Below are positions 1 through 7,281 of a DNA stretch of 7,921 nucleotides, piece by piece (the first letter of the stretch is position 1; each line of letters opens with the position of its first letter). The stretch comes from UCB3 sp964415605 (lineage in GTDB: Bacteria > Chloroflexota > Anaerolineae > Epilineales > Epilineaceae). A model generated the notes under the pieces. It saw nothing but the letters and a program-made list of their open reading frames with translations. It searched no databases and had not been told where the DNA came from. The stretch lies in contig CAYQBA010000195.1 in assembly GCA_964415605.1 (NCBI GenBank), positions 1 through 7,921 of the forward strand, written 5' to 3'. A program made the position numbers and the translations under genes.

Positions 1-584
1 GCGTCCGTGCGGACGCCGCGCTCGGGGGCATGCCGATCATCCTCCTGACGGCGCGGGTGGGCGACACCGACCGGATCCTCGGGCTCGAGCTCGGCGCCGA
101 CGACTACATCAGCAAGCCGTTCAACCCGCGCGAGGTCGTGGCCCGGGTCCGTGCCGTGCTCCGCCGCAGCGCGCCCGGCGGCCTGTCCGCCCCGCGGCGG
201 GTGGCGCGCGTGCGCGACCTCGTCGTGGACCCCGCGCGGCACACTGCCACGCGCGGCGGGGTGCCGCTCGACCTCACGCCCACCGAGTTCAGCCTGCTTC
301 AGACGCTGGTCGAGAACGCCGGCTGGGTCTTCACCCGGTCCGAGCTCATCGAACGCGCCCTGGGCTACGTGTACGAGGGAATGGACCGCACGCTGGACAG
401 CCACATCAAGAACCTGCGCCGCAAGATCGAGCCGGACCCCAAGGCGCCGACCTACATCCAGACCGTCTACGGGATCGGCTATCGGCTCGCCGGCGGACCC
501 GCCGACGCCGACGACCGCGGACCGGGTGGCGCGACCGATCCCGACGCCCCGGCCGCGGATGCTCCGCCAGCGGCCGCGCCATGA
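1..584 (+). CDS. OmpR/PhoB-family response regulator, 5'-partial
   Basis: This is the DNA-binding output protein of a two-component system. It is phosphorylated on a receiver-domain Asp that lies upstream of the window and then binds promoters as a winged helix. The reading frame is open from base 3 with no start, so the N-terminal half of the receiver is missing. About 193 residues are visible. The end of the receiver is clear: PIILLTAR carries the conserved switch Thr, and GADDYISKPF carries the conserved Lys (visible residue 38). A linker leads to a Trans_reg_C winged helix at about residues 69-163, with DLTPTEFSLLQTL, the recognition-helix region around RTLDSHIKNLRRKIEP, and the closing hairpin TVYGIGYRL. 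About 30 Ala/Pro/Asp-rich residues follow, probably disordered. Its TGA overlaps the ATG of the kinase (ATGA, 581-584), so the two are co-translated partners. The family is certain; target genes cannot be told. The nearest functional analogue by partner architecture is BaeR-like. Confidence 0.95.
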   Translation, partial: VRADAALGGMPIILLTARVGDTDRILGLELGADDYISKPFNPREVVARVRAVLRRSAPGGLSAPRRVARVRDLVVDPARHTATRGGVPLDLTPTEFSLLQTLVENAGWVFTRSELIERALGYVYEGMDRTLDSHIKNLRRKIEPDPKAPTYIQTVYGIGYRLAGGPADADDRGPGGATDPDAPAADAPPAAAP

Positions 585-2055
585 GCCGTCTGTGGGTGCG
601 CCTGAGCCTGGCGTTCGGCGCGTTGGCCGTCGTTTCGGCGTGCGCCATTGCCGTCATCGGGGTGCTGCTCGCGCGCAACGCCGATCGGAGCGCGTTCCTG
701 CGCCACCGTCTCGCGGCGCCCGACGGGCTGGTGTCGACGCTGGCCGACCACTACCGCGCCCATGGCTCGTGGGATGGCGTCGACACGCTCCTGGCGGGGG
801 CCGAGACGATGATCCCACCCGACCTGGCCGGCGACCTGGCGCTCGTGCTCGTCGACGCCGACGGCCGGGTCGTCCACGCGCCGCCGGGAGTGGCCGCGGG
901 CGAGCCGTTGCGGCGCGGCGTGCGCGCGGCGACCGTCGCCATCGACGTCGACGGCAGAACCGTCGGGGCGCTGGTGGTCGCCGGCCGGCTGCCGCCCCGG
1001 CCGGCGCGCTCCCTGCCGCCCGGCGCCGAGCGTGCCCGCGACTTCGTCGAGCGCCTCAGCGTGGGGCTGCTGTGGCTGGCGCTCGTGGGCGGGGTCCTGG
1101 GGGTCGGCTTCGGCGTGGTGCTCAGCCGGGGCCTGAGCGCGCCGCTCGATCGCCTGGCGGCCGCCGCCCGGGCCGTGGGTGCCCGCGACTTCAGCCAGCG
1201 GGTGGAGCCGGCGGGCAGCGCCGAGGTGGTGGCCGTGGCCAACGCGTTCAACGAGATGGCGGCCGATTTGCAGCGGGCCGAGCGGCTGCGGCGCGACCTC
1301 GTGGCCGACGTGGCGCACGAGCTGCGAACGCCGCTCACCGTGCTGCAGGGCAACCTCCAGGCGATGATCGACGGCGTGTACCCGATCGATGCCGCCGAGG
1401 TCGCGCGGCTGCACGATCAGACGCGGGTCTTGTCGCGGCTCGTCGACGACCTGCACGCGCTGGCGCAGGCCGAGGCGGGGCAGCTGACCCTGCGTCGCCA
1501 GCCCACGGATGTCGGCGATCTGGTCGCCGACGTCGTCGCTGCGTTCGCGCCGGCCGCCGCCGCGGCCGGCGTCGACCTGGCGGGCGACGTGGACCCGGGT
1601 CTGCCGCGCGTGGACGCCGATCCCTTGCGGCTTGCCCAGGTCCTGCAGAACCTGGTGGCCAACGCCTTGCGGCACACCCCGGCCGGCGGCCGGGTGGGGG
1701 TGGCCGGGCGGGCCGTGGCCGAGCGGGGCGTGGAGATCGAGGTCGGTGATTCCGGTGAAGGCATCGCCCCCGAAGACCTTTCCCGGGTGTTCGAGCGCTT
1801 CTACCGCACGGATCGGGCGCGGGCGCGCGCCAGCGGCGGGACGGGCCTGGGCCTGGCGATCGCGCGCGCGATCGTCGAGGCGCACGGCGNNNNNNNNNNG
1901 GGGGGGGGGGGGGGGGGGGGCGGGGCCGGGCCGGGGCGGGGGGGGGGGGCGCGGCCCACGGCGGCACCATCCGCGCGGCGAGCCCGGGCGTCCCCGGGCA
2001 GGGCAGCACGTTCACCGTCCGGCTCCCGATCGACGCGCGCGAAGCGTCAGCCTGA
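581..2055 (+). CDS. Sensor histidine kinase (HAMP-HisKA-HATPase), interrupted by an assembly gap
   Basis: This is the membrane sensor kinase paired with the upstream regulator. The start is ATG 581, overlapping the regulator stop. In order: TM1 about residues 9-31, an extracytoplasmic sensor of about 128 residues, TM2 about 160-182, HAMP about 183-235, then HisKA with VADVAHELRTPL (phospho-accepting His246). The ATPase domain has an N box (NLVANALRHTP, Asn361), a G1 box (VGDSGEGI, Asp390), an F box (FERFYRTD) and a G2 box (GGTGLGLAIA). The frame reaches ...AIVEAHG at 1888, then meets 10 Ns and poly-G. The natural C-terminus resumes in another frame at 1957 as HGGTIRAASPGVPGQGSTFT, then VRLPI, ending with TGA 2053-2055. 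Joining the duplicated CACGGCG (1883-1889 and 1957-1963) gives an intact protein of about 466 aa, normal for the family. The break is therefore most likely assembly error, not a pseudogene. The layout resembles BaeS (envelope stress), but the signal is unknown. Confidence 0.93.
1890..1956. other. Scaffold gap (10 N) with poly-G artefact
   Basis: Ten Ns (1890-1899) are followed by 21 consecutive Gs (1900-1920) and about 30 more bases that are almost entirely G with a few Cs. The sequence on both sides encodes the same few kinase residues (EAHG before, AHG after), so the two contig ends overlap and the real gap is negative. Runs of G at a contig edge are typical of low-signal read ends on two-colour sequencers. 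No biological meaning should be read into this block. Confidence 0.9.
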
Positions 2056-2064
2056 CGGCGGGGT

Positions 2065-2081
2065 CCCGGCAGCGGGCCGGG
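2065..2081 (+). terminator. Weak hairpin after the kinase gene
   Basis: CCCGGC and GCCGGG form a 6-bp perfect stem with a 5-base loop, beginning 10 bases after the kinase stop. There is no T-tract after it, so intrinsic termination is uncertain. It could only slow polymerase or protect the 3' end. The interval between the convergent kinase and DUF937 genes is only about 98 bp and holds no other gene. Confidence 0.3.
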
Positions 2082-2120
2082 TGATCGAGCCCCACTTCCC
2101 GGGGGGGCGGCGTGATCGGG

Positions 2121-2149
2121 GGCGGCGGCCGCATTCACCTCCGCCCGCC
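2121..2149 (-). terminator. GC-rich hairpin after the DUF937 gene
   Basis: Read on the - strand, GGCGGGCGG and CCGCCGCC pair as an 8-bp stem with one bulged G and a 12-base loop. It begins a few bases after the DUF937 stop. It lacks a U-tract, so it is a weak candidate for ending the DUF937 transcript. Confidence 0.3.
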
Positions 2150-2153
2150 GGCC

Positions 2154-2786
2154 TCAGCTCCCGCGGTTGCCCTTGAGCAGGCGCTCCAGGATGCTCATCC
2201 CGACCTTGGTGGCCTCGCCGGCCAGGCTGCCGTCGCCGTCCTGATCCAGCACGCTCGTCAACCCGCCCGACGGCTTGCGCGTCTCCGCCCTGGGCAGCGG
2301 GATGTTCTGAATCTGGGTCTCCTGCTCGTTGAGATAGCCCGTGAGAGCGCCGGGATCGAACCCTTGCTGGCGCTGCTGCCGGCCGAGGTAGGCCAGGACG
2401 ATCGGCGCGAGCAGGGGCAGAAGCTGCGAGAGGAGGCTCGGGTCGACGCCGGTGTGCTGGCTGACCTCGTCGACGGTGGCCTTCTGGGCCCTGCGCCCGC
2501 CAAGCACGTGCCCGAGGATGGCCGTGCCGTCCTTGATATCGCCGCCCTGGGCGACGTAGCCGACGAGATCGTCGAGCACGCTGCCGCTGTGGTCGCGCGC
2601 GAGCGCGTCGTGCAGCGACGTGGCGCCCTTTGGGTCGTCGGCGTTGCGCGACAGGGCCGTCACGAGCATCGGGAGCGCCACGCGGATCGCCTGGTTGGCG
2701 GTGGCCTCGTCGACGCCGAGCTGCTGGGCGACCTGGGCGCCGGCGTTGCCGCCGAGCTGTTCGAGGAGCATGTCCATCATCGTCAT
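2154..2786 (-). CDS. DUF937-family protein
   Basis: This 210-aa protein begins MTMMDMLLEQLGGNAG. ATG 2786 is chosen because AAAGGA (2795-2800) lies 8 bases upstream; the open frame extends to 2918, but its extra N-terminal residues are basic and unlike the family. It shows DUF937 hallmarks: a helical QQLGVDEATANQAI segment, ALPMLVTALSRNA, a SLHDALARDHSGSVLDDL stretch, the GDIKDGTAILGHVLGGRR core (residues about 82-99), and a second Leu-rich helix LLPLLAPIVLAYLGRQQRQQ. Near the C-terminus DQDGDGSLAGEA (181-192) resembles an EF-hand or dockerin-like acidic loop; position 12 is Ala, not the canonical Glu. There is no signal peptide. The family has no settled biochemical role; the E. coli relative YidB is also uncharacterised. 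It is divergent from the GlsB-like gene and shares its upstream region. Confidence 0.9.
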   Translation of the reverse strand: MTMMDMLLEQLGGNAGAQVAQQLGVDEATANQAIRVALPMLVTALSRNADDPKGATSLHDALARDHSGSVLDDLVGYVAQGGDIKDGTAILGHVLGGRRAQKATVDEVSQHTGVDPSLLSQLLPLLAPIVLAYLGRQQRQQGFDPGALTGYLNEQETQIQNIPLPRAETRKPSGGLTSVLDQDGDGSLAGEATKVGMSILERLLKGNRGS

Positions 2787-2794
2787 GGGTGGTG

Positions 2795-2800
2795 TCCTTT
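2795..2800 (-). promoter_or_regulatory. Ribosome binding site of the DUF937 gene
   Basis: AAAGGA on the - strand lies 8 bases before ATG 2786. It decides that start over the upstream in-frame codons that reach 2918. Confidence 0.75.
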
Positions 2801-2876
2801 CGTGGGCCGCCGGACGGCGATCGGCCGGTGGTGCGACGGGTTCACGGGCGCGGCGCGCAACGCGAGCGCCCATGCG

Positions 2877-2890
2877 GGGTTTTAATACAT
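2877..2890. promoter_or_regulatory. AT-rich island in the divergent intergenic region
   Basis: The 164 bp between the divergent DUF937 and GlsB-like starts contain one AT-rich patch, GGGGTTTTAATACATGG. It offers a TAATAC-like -10 on the + strand and a TATTAA-like -10 on the - strand. I find no convincing -35 at 16-18 bp on either strand, so the sigma factor and direction are open. It may be an alternative-sigma or activator-dependent promoter. The rest of the region shows nothing recognisable. Confidence 0.3.
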
Positions 2891-2938
2891 GGAGCGCCGG
2901 GTATCCGCCGGTGCCCATCCGCCTGAATGATTCCGTCC

Positions 2939-2945
2939 AAGGAGA
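2939..2945 (+). promoter_or_regulatory. Ribosome binding site of the GlsB-like gene
   Basis: AAGGAGA ends 5 bases before ATG 2951. It fixes that start over the in-frame ATG at 2927, because the ribosome binding site lies inside the longer reading. Confidence 0.85.
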
Positions 2946-2950
2946 AGATC

Positions 2951-3214
2951 ATGATTACCAGCTTGATCGTTTGGATCATCGTGGGCGCCATCGCCGGCTG
3001 GCTGGCCGGCTACGCCATGACCCGCAACACCGCCTTCAACGTCACCGACATCATCCTGGGCATGGTCGGCTCGCTGGTCGGCGGCTGGCTGGGCTCGCAG
3101 GTGCTCGGCACATCGCTCGAGGGCATCAGCATCATGTCCATCCTGTGGGCCTTCATCGGCGCCATCGTCGTCGCGTTCGCCTACAAGATGATCACCGGCC
3201 GCTCGGCGCAGTAG
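2951..3214 (+). CDS. GlsB/YeaQ/YmgE-family small membrane protein
   Basis: This 87-aa integral membrane protein of the transglycosylase-associated (YeaQ/YmgE/GlsB) family is the usual length for the group. Three hydrophobic helices are visible: about residues 4-22 (LIVWIIVGAIAGWLAGYAM), 34-53 (IILGMVGSLVGGWLGSQVLG) and 61-81 (IMSILWAFIGAIVVAFAYKM). The Gly-rich motifs GAIAGWLAG and GMVGSLVGGWLG are the family signature. Members are linked to general or envelope stress in several bacteria, and the biochemical function is unknown; the old transglycosylase label is not supported by any catalytic residue here. ATG 2951 has an excellent ribosome binding site (2939-2945). The gene stands alone, divergent from the DUF937 gene and ended by the terminator at 3244-3277. 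Family call is firm, role uncertain. Confidence 0.95.
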   Translation: MITSLIVWIIVGAIAGWLAGYAMTRNTAFNVTDIILGMVGSLVGGWLGSQVLGTSLEGISIMSILWAFIGAIVVAFAYKMITGRSAQ

Positions 3215-3243
3215 CCACAACCGACACATCCGCGAGAGCGTGG

Positions 3244-3277
3244 AAAGGGGCGTGGCCCGCTGGGCCGCGCCCCTTTT
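3244..3277. terminator. Strong intrinsic terminator, probably bidirectional
   Basis: AAAGGGGCGTGGCCC (3244-3258) pairs with GGGCCGCGCCCCTTT (3262-3276) through 15 positions, one of them a G-U wobble, with a 3-base GCT loop. It is followed by T on the + strand (TTTT in all). It lies 30 bases after the GlsB-like stop. On the - strand the same stem ends in CTTT, so it can also stop transcripts coming from the convergent LysM gene. Confidence 0.88.
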
Positions 3278-3291
3278 CGCGTGGCGGGAAG

Positions 3292-3326
3292 GACGCTGGC
3301 GCACCGCCCGGCGGCGCGCCAGCGTC
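3292..3326 (-). terminator. Hairpin directly after the LysM gene
   Basis: GACGCTGGCGC (3292-3302) and GCGCCAGCGTC (3316-3326) form a perfect 11-bp inverted repeat with a 13-base loop, 3 bases past the LysM stop on the - strand. It is followed by CTTCCC, not a proper U-tract. It probably acts together with the hairpin at 3244-3277 to end the - strand transcript. Confidence 0.6.
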
Positions 3327-3329
3327 AGG

Positions 3330-3863
3330 TCACTTCGGCGGCAGGACCAGGACCTGGCCGGGGTAGATCAGGTTGGGGTTCTTGATCTTGTCCTTGTTGG
3401 CCTCGAAGATCTCGGGCCAGCGCCCGGCCCGGCCGAGCATCCGCTGCGCGATGTGGCTCAGGGTGTCGCCGCGCTGCACCGTGTAGGTCGGCTGCGTGGT
3501 GGCGGTGTGGGTCTGGGCCTGCGCGGCCAGCTCGGCCTCGAGCTTGCGCCGCATTTCCTCCATCTCGCGCTGCTTGGCCGCCAGCTGCTGCTTGAGGCTC
3601 TCCTCGCGCGCGGCCCGCTGCGCCTTGTCGATCTCCATCGCGCGCCGCCGCATCTCGGCCTGGAGGTCGATGGCCTTGACCTGAGCCTTGGCCTGCTCCT
3701 TGGCCTGGGTCGGCGCCACGGGGCCCTTGGGCGTGGTGGCATTGGCGGCTTCCTGCGCCTTCTGGAGCTGCTCGGCCTTCTTGGCGGCCGCGCGTTTCGG
3801 CGCGGTGCCGGGCAGCGGGGTGTTCAGGGCGTCGATGATCTTGCCGAAGATGCTGTCTGCCAT
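3330..3863 (-). CDS. Coiled-coil protein with C-terminal LysM domain
   Basis: This is a 177-aa protein. ATG 3863 is chosen for its ribosome binding site AAGGAGA (3871-3877, 7-base spacing). Residues about 1-60 are Ala/Lys/Pro-rich and low complexity. Residues about 60-118 are a charged, heptad-like helix (AEMRRRAMEIDKAQRAAREE, then KQQLAAKQREMEEMRRKLEAEL), probably a coiled coil. A single LysM follows at about 127-175: YTVQRGDTLSHIAQRMLG, then RWPEIFEANKDKIKNPNLIY and PGQVLVLP. This LysM resembles that of the E. coli potassium-binding protein Kbp (YgaU), but the BON domain of Kbp is absent. LysM usually binds peptidoglycan or other GlcNAc polymers, yet no signal peptide or membrane segment is visible, so a cytoplasmic or scaffold role is possible. 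It is downstream of lon on the same strand, separated by 133 bp, so co-transcription is possible but unproven. Confidence 0.93.
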   Translation of the reverse strand: MADSIFGKIIDALNTPLPGTAPKRAAAKKAEQLQKAQEAANATTPKGPVAPTQAKEQAKAQVKAIDLQAEMRRRAMEIDKAQRAAREESLKQQLAAKQREMEEMRRKLEAELAAQAQTHTATTQPTYTVQRGDTLSHIAQRMLGRAGRWPEIFEANKDKIKNPNLIYPGQVLVLPPK

Positions 3864-3870
3864 GAGCTTG

Positions 3871-3877
3871 TCTCCTT
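3871..3877 (-). promoter_or_regulatory. Ribosome binding site of the LysM gene
   Basis: AAGGAGA on the - strand ends 7 bases before ATG 3863. It rejects the longer in-frame start at 3905, whose coding would run through this site. Confidence 0.85.
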
Positions 3878-3947
3878 GTCGTCTCGAATCGTACCGGTGG
3901 GCCAAGGTGGACCGACCGTTCTGGTGCCTGCGATTGCGCTGTAGCGG

Positions 3948-3968
3948 TGCGCGCCTGCTCGGCGCACA
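3948..3968 (-). other. Hairpin in the lon-LysM spacer
   Basis: On the - strand TGTGCGCC and GGCGCGCA pair over 8 positions (one G-U) around the loop GAGCA, about 28 bases after the lon stop. There is no U-run after it, so it may be a weak lon terminator, an mRNA processing or stability element, or a protein-binding inverted repeat. The nearby AT-rich CACAATAATATGC (- strand, about 3971-3983) could hold a -10 for the LysM gene, but no good -35 is seen. The remaining spacer shows nothing else. Confidence 0.35.
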
Positions 3969-3996
3969 AGCATATTATTGTGTGACCGCCGCCGAT

Positions 3997-6581
<2,585 letters not shown>

Positions 6582-6585
<4 letters not shown>

Positions 6586-6983
6586 GCCTGGCGTTTGGGG
6601 AGGCGCACGACGATGAAGCCGTCCCGGTAGTCGGTCTCGATGGCGCCGGCGTCGGCCTTCCACGGCACGTCGACCTCGGTGGCGAACGCGCCGCCCGCGA
6701 TCTCGACTTGCTGGCACGCCGTGCGGGGGCCGAACGCGGTGTCCAGCCGGCGCACGCCGGAGATCGTCAGGTGGCTGTCGCCGACGTCCACCCGGAAGTC
6801 GCCGCGCCCCAGCCCCGCGACCTCGACCTGGACGATCATCCCGGCCTCGGTCTCGAACACGTTGGTCGGCGGACGCCAGCAGTAGTGGTGGCCGGGCGAC
6901 CGCGTGGCAAGCGACAGGCGGTAGGGTCGGCTCTCGACGCGCTCGGGGTAGCTGAGCTGGCGACCGAAGTCGTGTGCCTTCAT
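6582..6983 (-). CDS. Hsp20 / alpha-crystallin small heat-shock protein
   Basis: This ATP-independent holdase chaperone keeps unfolding proteins soluble. It has 133 aa from ATG 6983, chosen because AGGAGG (6993-6998) lies 9 bases upstream. After a short N-terminal arm (about 37 residues), the alpha-crystallin domain runs from about 38 to 130: PPTNVFETEAGMIVQVEVAG, then RGDFRVDVGDSHLTISGVRR, QQVEIAGGAFATEVDVP and the closing strand DGFIVVRLPK. The protein stops almost at the end of the domain with RQA, so the C-terminal extension with the I-x-I/V motif, used by most relatives to build higher oligomers, is absent. The stop codon overlaps the lon start (ATGA). Being first in a unit with lon suggests one heat- or stress-induced transcript for holding and degrading damaged proteins. 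Family call is firm; oligomer state and clients are unknown. Confidence 0.95.
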
Positions 6984-6992
6984 GTTCGCGGG

Positions 6993-6998
6993 CCTCCT
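6993..6998 (-). promoter_or_regulatory. Ribosome binding site of hsp20
   Basis: A perfect AGGAGG on the - strand lies 9 bases before ATG 6983. It sets the start over the longer in-frame reading to 7136, which lacks family similarity and includes the promoter-like sequence. Confidence 0.85.
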
Positions 6999-7106
6999 GA
7001 GTCCGTGTCGTTCGTCGCGCTGGCGCCTGAACACGCGCTGGGGTGGGGGGCCGGCGCCCATCCGGGGCCGCGACCAGCCCGTCGCGATCGCGAAGAGAAT
7101 ACCCGC

Positions 7107-7136
7107 AATATACCACAACCGTTCCGTCGGGATCAA
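7107..7136 (-). promoter_or_regulatory. Candidate promoter for hsp20-lon
   Basis: On the - strand TTGATC (7131-7136) and TATATT (7107-7112) are separated by 18 bp, matching the housekeeping sigma consensus at 4/6 and 5/6. This is the only AT-rich patch in the 298-bp spacer between the sugar-isomerase gene and hsp20. Transcription would start near 7100 and give a leader of about 117 bases. I see no clear sigma-32 boxes and no clear CIRCE or HAIR operator. The remaining spacer (6999-7100) holds no gene I can support. Confidence 0.5.
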
Positions 7137-7202
7137 CCGCCCGCCCGATCGGCTTAAGAGCGGACAGCGCGGGCAAAGGGAGTGACGCCGCCGCTTCGAC
7201 CA

Positions 7203-7238
7203 CCCCCACCCCCGGCGCTGCGCGCCACCCCCGCCCCC
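7203..7238 (-). repeat. Symmetric G-tract element with hairpin centre (G-quadruplex motif)
   Basis: On the - strand there are four runs of five Gs (complement of 7203-7207, 7209-7213, 7228-7232 and 7234-7238). The runs in each pair are separated by one base. The two pairs flank a 14-base centre that contains a perfect 5-bp stem, GGCGC-GCA-GCGCC (7214-7226). This meets the usual pattern for an intramolecular G-quadruplex with a hairpin in the central loop. It lies 44 bases past the isomerase gene stop and about 67 bp upstream of the hsp20 -35 box. Confidence 0.55.
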
Positions 7239-7246
7239 AAAGGGGC
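7233..7246 (-). terminator. Small hairpin after the isomerase-like gene
   Basis: GCCCC-TTTG-GGGGC on the - strand makes a 5-bp stem with a 4-base loop, 35 bases after the stop. No U-tract follows, and the stem shares bases with the G-tract element, so the two structures would compete. It is weak evidence for termination. Confidence 0.25.
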
Positions 7247-7281
7247 CAGGGGAACGGCGGGGCCTTCGGGGTGGGGCCGCC

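Noticed and set aside
151..1749. 532-codon open frame on the + strand overlapping the regulator and kinase
   Set aside because: The product is dominated by Arg, Ala, Gly and Pro and crosses two well-recognised genes in another frame; it is a shadow frame.
479..1885. 468-codon open frame on the - strand opposite the kinase
   Set aside because: Arg/His/Gly-rich shadow of the kinase with no motif and no ribosome binding site evidence.
1900..1950. G-quadruplex or simple repeat at the poly-G tract
   Set aside because: It abuts the N gap and interrupts a conserved protein domain, so it is best explained as read or assembly error.
1890..2176. Poly-Gly tail of the kinase read straight through the gap to 2176
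   Set aside because: It is produced by the N block and poly-G artefact; the true kinase end is in another frame and stops at 2053-2055.
2112..2885. 257-codon open frame on the + strand opposite the DUF937 gene
   Set aside because: It is antisense to a clear DUF937 protein and has no recognisable domain.
6586..7209. N-terminal extension of Lon to 7209
   Set aside because: The open frame continues but covers hsp20 in another frame, is Arg/Pro-rich, and has no similarity to the LON domain; the ATGA-overlapping start at 6585 fits better.
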